Below the pieces are notes generated by a model, which was not told the origin of the DNA, made no database searches, and was given only the letters and a program-made list of their open reading frames with translations. Source: JALCLA01 sp965653565 (GTDB lineage Bacteria > Pseudomonadota > Gammaproteobacteria > Xanthomonadales > Xanthomonadaceae). From it: a stretch of DNA of 41,369 nucleotides. Below are positions 1 through 7,718 of this stretch, piece by piece (position 1 is the first letter of the stretch; each line of letters opens with the position of its first letter). The DNA lies in contig CBFHAI010000037.1 in NCBI GenBank assembly GCA_965653565.1, positions 1 through 41,369 on the forward strand. Direction: 5' to 3'. Position numbers and translations under genes: made by a program.

Positions 1-20
1 AGCAAGAGAAAGTGACTCGG

Positions 21-240
21 CCCCCGCTGAGGGGGACGAAACTCGCGAAGGCGCATCATCAAACAAGAGGAAAGCGGATCGCTTCAAAGTCGCTGGATTC
101 CCGCCTGCGCGGGAATGACGAGGATTGTTATACCTCGCGAAAAGCCGGACGCTTCAAAGTCACTGGGTTCCCACCTTGGCAGTAATGACAAGACTGGAGT
201 GGAATCGCGGAAACCGAACGCTTCACAGTCACTGCGAGCC
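21..240. repeat. Three degenerate ~70-bp direct repeats with a REP-like hairpin
   Basis: The core gcttcaaagt occurs at 81 and 151 and as gcttcacagt at 220, a spacing of 70 and 69 bp. Each core is followed by a related block (tcgctgg / tcactgg / tcactgc). In the first copy, 98-117 is the perfect hairpin attcccgcctgcgcgggaat followed by gacg, the look of a common REP-like element. The second copy has the same block decayed. A related tcgcgaa block also recurs near 45, 135 and 205. No gene is visible in 1-327 and I see no ORF with coding character. This is non-coding, repeat-bearing intergenic DNA downstream of the exporter operon. Confidence 0.6.
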
Positions 241-250
241 GCGCCAACAG

Positions 251-283
251 AAAAAGGGGCGAACTCCCGTCCGCCCCTTTTTT
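251..283 (-). terminator. Rho-independent terminator of the lipase/DUF1302/RND operon
   Basis: An 11-bp perfect stem (aaaaaggggcg / cgccccttttt) encloses a 10-nt loop. It carries an A tract on one side and a T tract on the other, so it can act in both directions. It lies 45 bp beyond the stop codon of the RND exporter gene, where the minus-strand operon should end. Confidence 0.85.
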
Positions 284-327
284 AATTAATCCAACTCTCG
301 CTCACACACAAAAAACAAAAAACAATC

Positions 328-2856
328 TCAAACCTCCGATGCCTTCACCGGCGGCGGCGGCGCCCAGGAATCCTTCTCGGTCGGCCGCAGCAACCACCGG
401 CACAGCGCCGGCAGGAAGATCATCGCCGCGATCATGTTCACCACGAACATGAAGGTCAGCATCAATCCCATATCGGCCTGGAATTTCAGATCCGACCAGA
501 TCCAGGTCGCGACGCCCGCGGCCAGGGTCAGCGCGGTGTAGAAGATCGCGATGCCGGTGGTTTTCAGGGCGATGAAGTAGGACTCGCTCAAAGTGCGGCC
601 CGACTTCATCGCCTCGTTCATGCGTGCGTAGATGTAGATCGCGTAGTCGACGCCGATGCCGACGCCGAGCGCCACCACGCACAGGGTGTTGACCTTCATG
701 CCGATGCCCAGCTCCACCATCAGCGAGTGGCCGAGTTCCGTCACCAGCACCAGCGGCAGCAGGATGCAGAGCGCGGCCAGCGGGTTGCGGAAGCTGATCA
801 GGCACATCAGGAACACCGCGCCGTAGAGCATCAGCAACATATTGTGTTCGACCGCGCGCACGGTGTCGTTGATGGCGGCCATCACGCCGACGTTGCCGGT
901 GGCCAGGCGCAGGTTGACCGAGTCGTTATGGAATTCTTCGCCGGCTTCGGCGGCCTTGGTGGCCTGCTCGGCGAGTTGCGCGCGCAGGTTCACGCCTTCC
1001 TGCCAGGCATTGTTTTCGGTGCGGAACTGCTTCACCGCGGCGACCACGCGATCGATGGTTTCGGCGCGGTGGTCGGACAGGAAGGCCGTCACCGGCATCG
1101 CCGAGCAGTCGGCGTTCAACAGGCCCGAATCGGTTTCGAAGCCCTGCGTGGCCAGGCGCAACGAATCGTTGTCGCGCGGCAGCACGCGCCACTTGATGGC
1201 GCCGTCGTTCCAGCCGGCGCTGACGATCTTGGCGACCATCGGCAGCGTGATGACCTGCTGCACGCCTTCGACGTTCGACAGATGCCAGGCGAAGCGGTCG
1301 AGCAGTTCCATCGTCGGATAGCTCTGCGTGCAGGCATCCGGACGCGCTTCGGCGATGACGTTGATGATGTCCACGCCGAGCGCGAATTTCTGCGTAATGG
1401 CGCGCGCGTCCTGGTTGTAGCGCGCTTCCGGGCGCAGTTCGGCCACGCCTTCCTGGGCGTCGCCGATCATTACCTTGTCGCCCTGCGTTTCGGCGAAGAA
1501 CCACATGCCCACACCGATCAGGATGATGATCGCCGCCGGCACCGGCTTGCTGAACTTCGACATCAGCGCCCAGATGCGATCGAAGCGCGTGAGCTGGCGC
1601 AGGCGGTACTCGCGCTTGCGATCCATGTTGCGCAATTTCGTGTAGCTGAGCAGCACCGGCAGCAGGATCAGGTCGGTGAAGATGGTGATCGCGACGCCCA
1701 CGGTGGCGGTGATCGCCAGCTCGAAGATGATCCGGATCGGAATCATCAGGATGGTCGCAAAGCCGATGCAGCCGGCGATCAGCGCGACCGCACCGGGCAC
1801 CAGCAGCAGCGAGAAGGCGCGGCGCGCGGCTTCCAGCGAATCGACGCCGGGCCGTTCACGCAGTTCCTTCGCGGTGCCGTCTTCCAGGCCGCCGAAGAAA
1901 ATCTCGCCGCGGAAGCGGTTGATCATCTGCTCGCCGTGACTGACCGCGATCGCGAATATCAGGAACGGCGTGAGCATGTTCATCGGATCGATGCCGAAGC
2001 CCATCAGGCGCAGCGCGCCGAGCATCCAGATCACCGAGATCAATGCGGCGAACACGGTGAGGCTGGCGAGCTTCACCGAGGTCGAGTACAGGAACAGCAG
2101 CAGCCAGGTGAAGGCGATGGTGAGCACGAAGAACTTAATCACCGAGCGCGCGCCGTCGGTGATGTCGCCCACCATCTTGGCGAAGCCGATGATGTGCACG
2201 CTGACGTCTTCGTTTTCGTATTTCTGGCGCAGCGCTTCGAATTGCTGCGCCACGTCCTGGTAATCGAGCTTGGTGCCGGAATCTTCCGGAATCAGATCGG
2301 CCCAGATCATCGCGCCGGACCAGTCCTTGGCGACCAGGCGTCCGACGATATTGGCCTTGACGATGTTGGCGCGGATGGTCTGGAACTGTTCGGGCGTGCC
2401 TTCGAAGCCTTCGATCGACGGCGTGAAATCGTCGGGGATGACGTTGCCGCCGGCAAAGCCGTCTTCCACCACTTCGACGAAGCGCACGTTGGGCGTGAAC
2501 AGCGAGCGCGCACGGGCGTCGTCGGTGGCGTCGATCGCCATCACGTCGCGGGTGAGCCCTTCGAGGCTGGCGAAGAATTTGGTGTCGAACATGTCGCCGT
2601 CTTTCGCGACGACGGCGATCAGCACGCGGTTGGCGCCGCCGAAGTCCGCCTCGTAATCGAGGAAGGTCTTCATGTACTCGTGCTGCAGCGGGATCTGCTT
2701 CTTGAAGCCGGCATCGACGCGCAATTGCGCGGCGAAGAACAGCATCGCCACGGTGATCGCGGCGAACACGATCAGCACCGCCGGGCGGGCGCCGAAGACC
2801 AGGCCTTCGAGGGCGCGGGTGATCGGGCCCGCGCTGTTGTTGGATCCCACTGCCAT
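328..2856 (-). CDS. RND/MMPL-family inner-membrane exporter (COG1033 type)
   Basis: An 842-residue polytopic protein of the RND superfamily, MMPL/COG1033 branch, which moves hydrophobic compounds or lipids out of the inner membrane using proton flow. It has the duplicated RND plan: an N-terminal membrane segment (about residues 26-46), a large periplasmic loop, a block of about five helices, a second periplasmic loop and a second helix block. Membrane signatures are FAIAVSHGEQMINRF in the first half and GVGIGVDYAIYIYARM in the second. A ggggga ribosome site precedes the ATG. It is the last gene of the operon, 42 bp after the YCF48 gene. No membrane-fusion protein or TolC partner is encoded here, which argues against a classical HAE drug pump and for a lipid or hydrophobic substrate. 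The substrate is inferred, not seen. Confidence 0.88.
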   Translation of the reverse strand: MAVGSNNSAGPITRALEGLVFGARPAVLIVFAAITVAMLFFAAQLRVDAGFKKQIPLQHEYMKTFLDYEADFGGANRVLIAVVAKDGDMFDTKFFASLEGLTRDVMAIDATDDARARSLFTPNVRFVEVVEDGFAGGNVIPDDFTPSIEGFEGTPEQFQTIRANIVKANIVGRLVAKDWSGAMIWADLIPEDSGTKLDYQDVAQQFEALRQKYENEDVSVHIIGFAKMVGDITDGARSVIKFFVLTIAFTWLLLFLYSTSVKLASLTVFAALISVIWMLGALRLMGFGIDPMNMLTPFLIFAIAVSHGEQMINRFRGEIFFGGLEDGTAKELRERPGVDSLEAARRAFSLLLVPGAVALIAGCIGFATILMIPIRIIFELAITATVGVAITIFTDLILLPVLLSYTKLRNMDRKREYRLRQLTRFDRIWALMSKFSKPVPAAIIILIGVGMWFFAETQGDKVMIGDAQEGVAELRPEARYNQDARAITQKFALGVDIINVIAEARPDACTQSYPTMELLDRFAWHLSNVEGVQQVITLPMVAKIVSAGWNDGAIKWRVLPRDNDSLRLATQGFETDSGLLNADCSAMPVTAFLSDHRAETIDRVVAAVKQFRTENNAWQEGVNLRAQLAEQATKAAEAGEEFHNDSVNLRLATGNVGVMAAINDTVRAVEHNMLLMLYGAVFLMCLISFRNPLAALCILLPLVLVTELGHSLMVELGIGMKVNTLCVVALGVGIGVDYAIYIYARMNEAMKSGRTLSESYFIALKTTGIAIFYTALTLAAGVATWIWSDLKFQADMGLMLTFMFVVNMIAAMIFLPALCRWLLRPTEKDSWAPPPPVKASEV

Positions 2857-2898
2857 TTCGTTCTCCCCCTCGAATCTTTGCTCGTCGACGTCGCAGGA

Positions 2899-4194
2899 TT
2901 ACTGCGCGCGCACCTGGAATTGACCGACGCCGCGCTCGCCGCCCACCACCATCGCGCTCGCCGTCTGCGGCAGCACGCTGGCCAGCACCGGCGTTTCCTG
3001 CGATGCGGTCTGGAAAGTCATCAGGCGGAACGGCTGATCGGCAGCGGGACGCTGCAACACGACGCCGTTCGCACCGACCAGCACCGCGCCGCCGTTCTCG
3101 AGCGGCGCACCGGCCATCAGGCTCAGCTGCGTGCCGGTGTCGAGCGTGGTCCAGGTGTCGCCCAGATCGTGGCTTTCGAAGGCGTTGCCGCGCATGCCGA
3201 AGGCGAGCACGTGCTGGCCTTCGTAACCGAGCACGCCGAACATCGAGCCCTGATACGGCAGCTGCAGACGTTGCCAGGTCGCGCCGTTGTCGCGCGAACG
3301 ATAGGCCGCGCCGCGCTCGGCGACGATGAAGAGCGAGCCGTCGCCGGTGCGGGCGATGGCGTTGAGATGCGGGTCGGATTCTTCTTCCAGTTGCAGGTCG
3401 TCGTCGGAGAAGGTCCAGCTGTCGTCTTCGGCGGCGTCGGTGGCGGTGCCGTCAGCGGCGCTGCCGTCGGACGCGCTGCCGTCGGCCGGCGCCTGCTCGA
3501 CTTCGACGTCGACCGGCTCGGCATTCGCGACATTGACCTCGACCGGCGTCCAGCTCTTTCCGCCATCGCTGGTGCGCAGCATCAGGCTGTAGGCACCGAT
3601 CGCGATGCCGTTGCCGGCGTCGAGCATCAGGATGTCGAGCAGCGGCACGCCCTGGCGCGGATCGAACGGTGCATCGTCGCTCGGCGGACGCCACGGATCC
3701 TGCCGCTGCAAGGTCCACGTGGCGCCACCGTCGGCGCTGTGCACGATGACGCCATCGTGGCCGACGGCCCAGGCCTGGTTGCCGACCGCGGCGACGGCGT
3801 TGAGGTTGGCGCGCGTGGGCACGTTCGGCACCTGGCGCCAGTCGCTGCGCGATTCCGACAACAGAATCTGGCCGCGCTCGCCGACCGCGATGGCGCGCGA
3901 ATCAGTAGCGGCGAAATCGAGGATCAGCGCGCGCGAGGTGGCGAGCGGCATCAGTTCGCTACTGACCGACGTTGCTGGTGCAGCGGCGGCGCTGGCAGCC
4001 GGGGCGGGTGCGGTGGCGGTCGATGCGGCGGCGGTGGCCGTTTCGGCTTCCGCAACCGGTTCGGACGGCGCGGTTTCCGTCGCCGCTGCGGTGTCGGCGG
4101 ACTGTTGCGCCCAAACCTGCGCCCAAACCGGCAGCGCCAACATCAAGGCCAACGCCAGCGCGGCGTGCCGATGCGATCCCTGGATCGGTGTCAT
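2899..4194 (-). CDS. Secreted YCF48/BNR-type beta-propeller protein
   Basis: A 431-residue exported protein. The ATG at 4194 was chosen over an upstream in-frame start because agggg lies just before it and the encoded N-terminus (MTPIQ, then an ALALALMLALPVWAQ core) is a good signal peptide. An Ala/Thr/Pro-rich linker runs to about residue 80, followed by beta-propeller blades with four Asp-box motifs: SADGGATW, TSDGGKSW, SRDNGATW and SHDLGDTW. A long acidic low-complexity insert (DGSASDG... to LEEESD) splits the blades. The family is related to the photosystem II assembly factor YCF48/Hcf136. In non-photosynthetic bacteria such proteins commonly sit next to RND exporters with DUF1302/DUF1329 genes, as here. 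It is probably a periplasmic scaffold or assembly factor for the complex. That role is inference. Confidence 0.82.
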   Translation of the reverse strand: MTPIQGSHRHAALALALMLALPVWAQVWAQQSADTAAATETAPSEPVAEAETATAAASTATAPAPAASAAAAPATSVSSELMPLATSRALILDFAATDSRAIAVGERGQILLSESRSDWRQVPNVPTRANLNAVAAVGNQAWAVGHDGVIVHSADGGATWTLQRQDPWRPPSDDAPFDPRQGVPLLDILMLDAGNGIAIGAYSLMLRTSDGGKSWTPVEVNVANAEPVDVEVEQAPADGSASDGSAADGTATDAAEDDSWTFSDDDLQLEEESDPHLNAIARTGDGSLFIVAERGAAYRSRDNGATWQRLQLPYQGSMFGVLGYEGQHVLAFGMRGNAFESHDLGDTWTTLDTGTQLSLMAGAPLENGGAVLVGANGVVLQRPAADQPFRLMTFQTASQETPVLASVLPQTASAMVVGGERGVGQFQVRAQ

Positions 4195-4316
4195 GCCATC
4201 CCCCTGCGGAATTCTCGAACATCGCGCCGATCGCGCGCGGTTTGCGTGACGTAGCGGATCGCGCGCTTGCGCAGCAAGCCTGAGCGCTGCGCAAAACGCG
4301 GACCCCGAAAACGCCA

Positions 4317-4343
4317 CCAGCCGCGCCTTGCGGTCGCGGCTGG
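4317..4343 (-). terminator. Intra-operon hairpin (possible attenuator)
   Basis: A 9-bp perfect stem, ccagccgcg / cgcggctgg, with a 9-nt loop lies in the 177-bp gap between the DUF1329 and YCF48 genes. On the minus strand it is followed by gtggcgttttcgggg, a weak T run. This is the only long gap inside the five-gene operon. It may reduce expression of the YCF48 and RND genes relative to the upstream envelope proteins. Confidence 0.4.
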
Positions 4344-4371
4344 CGGGTACCCCTCGTGTCGCAGTGCGGCC

Positions 4372-5733
4372 TCAGCGAACGCCGGAGGTGCGCAGGTTCT
4401 GCGGCGAGTAATTCACCGGCGTGCTCTGGTAGCCGAAGTCGCGCGGCTTGTCCTCGTTGTCGAGCAGCATGGTGATGTAGCGGCCGGACTTCAGATCGTG
4501 GTGGGTTTCGAGCGTCGACCAGAAGGTCGGCACTTCGTAGTAGTTCACCGACGGCGCGTCCGAATAGCGCCACAGATTGCCCTGGCCATCGTAGTGATCG
4601 GTCAGCAGGATCTGCCACGAATCTTCGTCGAGATAGAAGGTACGGCGGCTGTTGATGTGGCGCGAGCCTTCCTTGAGCTTGGCTTCCACCACCCAGACGC
4701 GATGCAGTTCATAGCGCATCTTGTCGGGGTTGAGATGGCCCGGACGGATCAGGTCTTTCACCTTGGTTTCGTTGCTGTGCGCGGCGTAGGAGTTGTACGG
4801 CACGTACATTTCCTTCTTGCCGGCGAGCGTCCAGTTGAAGCGGTCCATCGCGCCGTTGAACATGTCGGTCATGTCATTGGTGCGCAGGCCGTCGGAGGCG
4901 GTGCCGGGGTTGTCGTAGGCCACGTTCGGGGCGCGGCGCACGCGGCGCTGGCCCGGGTTGTAGACCCACGCCTGGCGCGGCGCGGCCTTGGCGTTCAAGG
5001 TTTCGTGCACCAGCAGCACCTGGCCGGCAAGACGCGCCGGACCCATCACTTCCTGCTTGAAGTACAGCAGGATGTTGTTGATCGATTCGGAGGTGTTGCC
5101 CGGCTTGTAGTACAGGCCGAGGATTTCCTCGCGCAGCTTGATCAACGTGAACGCACCGGTGGCGGTCGGCGCGGCCTGGTTGGAATAGCTGAGCACCGAC
5201 AGGCCCTTGTATTTGAGCTTGTGGTTCCAGATCACTTCGTGCGCGTTTTCCGGAATCGGGAACGGGAAGCCCTCGGCGCAGTTTTCGATACCATCGCCGT
5301 CGGCCACCAGCTTGCACGTGGTGGCGTTCTTTGCGGTGTACTCGTAGGTGCGCTGCGGGAACGAGGCCGAACGCCGCGTCGGATAGACATCCATGCGGAA
5401 GGTCGGATATTTCTCGAACATCGCCACCTGGCCCGGCGAGAGCTGGTCGGCGTACTGCTTGTAGTTTTCCGGCGTGATCGAGAACGACACCTTGTCGCCG
5501 GCGAACGGATCGGGGTGGTAGTCACCCACGTTGTAGCCGGCCGGCGGCGTGGTGATGCCGCCTTCCCAGGCGGGAATGGTGCCGGCCGCATTGGCCGCCA
5601 TTTCCGCACCCGTCGGGGTGAGTTCCTTGCCGAGCCGCGCGGCCTGATCGGCGCCGACCGCGGCGAAGCCGGTGGATGCCGTCATGGCGAAGCCCACCAG
5701 GCCGGCCAGCACTTTCACTGAAGAATTACGCAT
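4372..5733 (-). CDS. DUF1329 periplasmic/outer-membrane protein, LolA/LolB-like candidate
   Basis: A 453-residue protein with a clear signal peptide (hydrophobic LAGLVGFAMTASTGFA, cleavage near residue 25) and the DUF1329 hallmarks: LTPTGAEMAANAAGTIPAWEGG near the mature N-terminus, an ITPENYKQYADQLSPGQ block, and WVVEAKLKEGSRHINSRR followed by FYLDEDSWQI and YDGQGNLWR in the C-terminal half. The start has a strong ggaggga site. From memory the family belongs to the LolA/LolB-like lipoprotein-carrier fold group, which would suit a periplasmic carrier of lipidic cargo between the RND pump and the barrel; a structural search should confirm this. No lipobox is present. It follows the DUF1302 gene by 23 bp and the two nearly always occur together. 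Confidence 0.9.
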   Translation of the reverse strand: MRNSSVKVLAGLVGFAMTASTGFAAVGADQAARLGKELTPTGAEMAANAAGTIPAWEGGITTPPAGYNVGDYHPDPFAGDKVSFSITPENYKQYADQLSPGQVAMFEKYPTFRMDVYPTRRSASFPQRTYEYTAKNATTCKLVADGDGIENCAEGFPFPIPENAHEVIWNHKLKYKGLSVLSYSNQAAPTATGAFTLIKLREEILGLYYKPGNTSESINNILLYFKQEVMGPARLAGQVLLVHETLNAKAAPRQAWVYNPGQRRVRRAPNVAYDNPGTASDGLRTNDMTDMFNGAMDRFNWTLAGKKEMYVPYNSYAAHSNETKVKDLIRPGHLNPDKMRYELHRVWVVEAKLKEGSRHINSRRTFYLDEDSWQILLTDHYDGQGNLWRYSDAPSVNYYEVPTFWSTLETHHDLKSGRYITMLLDNEDKPRDFGYQSTPVNYSPQNLRTSGVR

Positions 5734-5756
5734 CGCAGATCCCTCCGATCCCGTGC

Positions 5757-7691
5757 TTAGAACGAATACTTCACGGTGAACGACGCGAAGTCGCGGTCAC
5801 CGATCAGATTGAGGTTGCCCGCGCCGAAGAACGACGTGTAGCTCAGGTCGAACGCCCACTGGTTGAGATACAGCGCTTCCACGCCGATCGTGGCCGATTT
5901 GCGGCCTTCCAGGAAGTTTCCGCCGGGGCCCGGGGTGATGCCGTTGACGTCATGGTTGAAAGCCACGCGCGGCGACAGGTTGAACGGCGTGCCGAACACG
6001 TTGTTGTAGTCGGCGCGCGCGGCCAGTCGATAGCCCCACGAGAATTGCGTCGGGAAACCGTCGGCCTGGGTGAACGGATTGCGCAGGTCGCCCGAGTCGA
6101 TGGCGGCGCCGCCACCGGTGTCGGTGCCGTCGCCCTGATAACGCAGCACGCTCGAATCCGGCAAATCCCAGATCTTGGTCGCGCCCACTTCGCCGACCAG
6201 CGCGATCTGCTCGGAACCGAGGAAATTGCCCGGCCCGAAGACCTTGGTGAAGGTCGACTGGATCTGGCTGACTTCGTGGCGCTCCCAGCCCTGGATGTAT
6301 TCGCCCGGCGCGTACTGGCCGAGCTGGCTGTTGAAGCGCAGCGCCGGCTGCGGGATCAGCACGTTGAGCGGCGACAGGCCGGCGAACAGCAGTTCGACGT
6401 CGTCGATCTGCAGCGGCATGTTGTCGCGGTAGCTGATTTCGCCCTGCCAGGCCACGCCGAGCGGCAGCGTGGTGTTCCAGCTCATGCCGTACAGGTCGAT
6501 GTCTTCCGGGTACTCGATGAAGTAGCGGCCCGAGCTGGTCAGGCTGCTGGTCACCGCGATGCCCGAAATCACCGGCAGGCGGCTGTGATACTTCAGGTAG
6601 TAGAAACCGAATTCGGTTTCGTTGAGTTCGGACGCGAAATAACGCAGCGCGGCGCCGTACTGGCCGTCGTCATCGGCGTTGCGGTTCGGCGCGCGCGGGA
6701 AGGCGGCGCCGCAACCCACGCCCACCAGCGCCGGCGGCAGGCCGGTGTCGCTGAGCGCGAAGCCGGCCGGACCGCTCTGGCAGACCTGCGAGAACAGTTC
6801 CGGATTGTTGACCGGTTGCGCCGCGGTGCCGAAGCCGAGCATCACGTAGCTGCCGCCCTGGGTGGCGAAGTCGTTGGTGCTGAAGTAGGTGCCCGAGGCA
6901 TCGGGTTCGATTTCTTCCCACTCCAGCAGGTAGACCGCTTCGAGCGAAAGATTTTCGGTGAGCGAGAACGAGGCCCACAGCGAATCGACCGGCAGAAAGG
7001 CTTCCTTCAGTTCCGCACCGGCGACGCGCAGCTTGGAAACGTCGATCGGGTTGATGACGTTGATGCCGTTCTGGATGAAGGTGCTTTCGCCCCAGCTCAC
7101 CACCTGGCGGCCGACGCGCACGGAACCCGTGGCCGCATCGCCGAGCGCGAAGTTGTGGAACACGAAGGCATCGAGCAGCTGGAAATCGCTGCCGACTTTT
7201 TCCTGCGCCAGTTCGGTCAGGTCGTCGCGGCCTTCGTTCTCGAAATCGTAGAAGTAGGTGGCGCGCACGAAGGCGCCCGAATCGCGCCAGTTGAGCGAGA
7301 ACTCGCTGGTCAGCTTGACGGCGTTGGAGAACAGGTCGTGCTTGTCGTACTTGAGATTGCCGTCGTCGTTGTTGACCGAGAAGCGGCCCTGCGCGGCGAG
7401 CTGCAATTGCTGCGCTTCCAGATAGCGGCCCTGCGCCTGCAGCGCGGCCAGCTGCACCGCCAAGGTCGGCGTGAAGTGGGCCTTGCCGATCAGGTCTTCG
7501 TCCTGATCTTCCATGCGCATGGAGGCGCCGTAGGAAATCGTGGTGTCGAAGCTGCCGGAGAATTCGCCTTTCGACCATTCGACGGCGCGTGCCTCGGGCG
7601 CCGCCAATGTTGCCAGCGCACACGCCACCGCGAGCGCCAGCGGAGCCCGGACCTGGGCCCGGGCGCCTACCGCTTGTTTATTGTTATGCAT
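5757..7691 (-). CDS. DUF1302 outer-membrane beta-barrel protein
   Basis: A 644-residue protein with an N-terminal export signal (LALAVACALATLAAPEARA). The mature region begins with VEWSKGEFSGSFDTTISYGASMR, typical of DUF1302. The rest alternates short amphipathic beta-strands with long polar loops and ends in FASFTVKYSF, a C-terminal Phe with alternating aromatics as used by the BAM machinery to insert outer-membrane barrels. VGRQVVSWGESTFIQNGINVINPID is a further family hallmark. A gaggac ribosome site lies before the ATG. It sits 27 bp after the surface lipase and 23 bp before the DUF1329 gene. It is the likely outer-membrane conduit or lipid-binding barrel of the cluster. The transported compound is unknown. 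Confidence 0.9.
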   Translation of the reverse strand: MHNNKQAVGARAQVRAPLALAVACALATLAAPEARAVEWSKGEFSGSFDTTISYGASMRMEDQDEDLIGKAHFTPTLAVQLAALQAQGRYLEAQQLQLAAQGRFSVNNDDGNLKYDKHDLFSNAVKLTSEFSLNWRDSGAFVRATYFYDFENEGRDDLTELAQEKVGSDFQLLDAFVFHNFALGDAATGSVRVGRQVVSWGESTFIQNGINVINPIDVSKLRVAGAELKEAFLPVDSLWASFSLTENLSLEAVYLLEWEEIEPDASGTYFSTNDFATQGGSYVMLGFGTAAQPVNNPELFSQVCQSGPAGFALSDTGLPPALVGVGCGAAFPRAPNRNADDDGQYGAALRYFASELNETEFGFYYLKYHSRLPVISGIAVTSSLTSSGRYFIEYPEDIDLYGMSWNTTLPLGVAWQGEISYRDNMPLQIDDVELLFAGLSPLNVLIPQPALRFNSQLGQYAPGEYIQGWERHEVSQIQSTFTKVFGPGNFLGSEQIALVGEVGATKIWDLPDSSVLRYQGDGTDTGGGAAIDSGDLRNPFTQADGFPTQFSWGYRLAARADYNNVFGTPFNLSPRVAFNHDVNGITPGPGGNFLEGRKSATIGVEALYLNQWAFDLSYTSFFGAGNLNLIGDRDFASFTVKYSF

Positions 7692-7718
7692 TGTCTTGTC
7701 CTCGAATTCGGGGCGGGC

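Noticed and set aside
727..4254. 1175-codon plus-strand ORF opposite the RND and YCF48 genes
   Set aside because: Low-complexity His/Arg/Gln/Gly-rich product with no domain, antisense to two well-recognised genes; an artefact of high GC at third codon positions.
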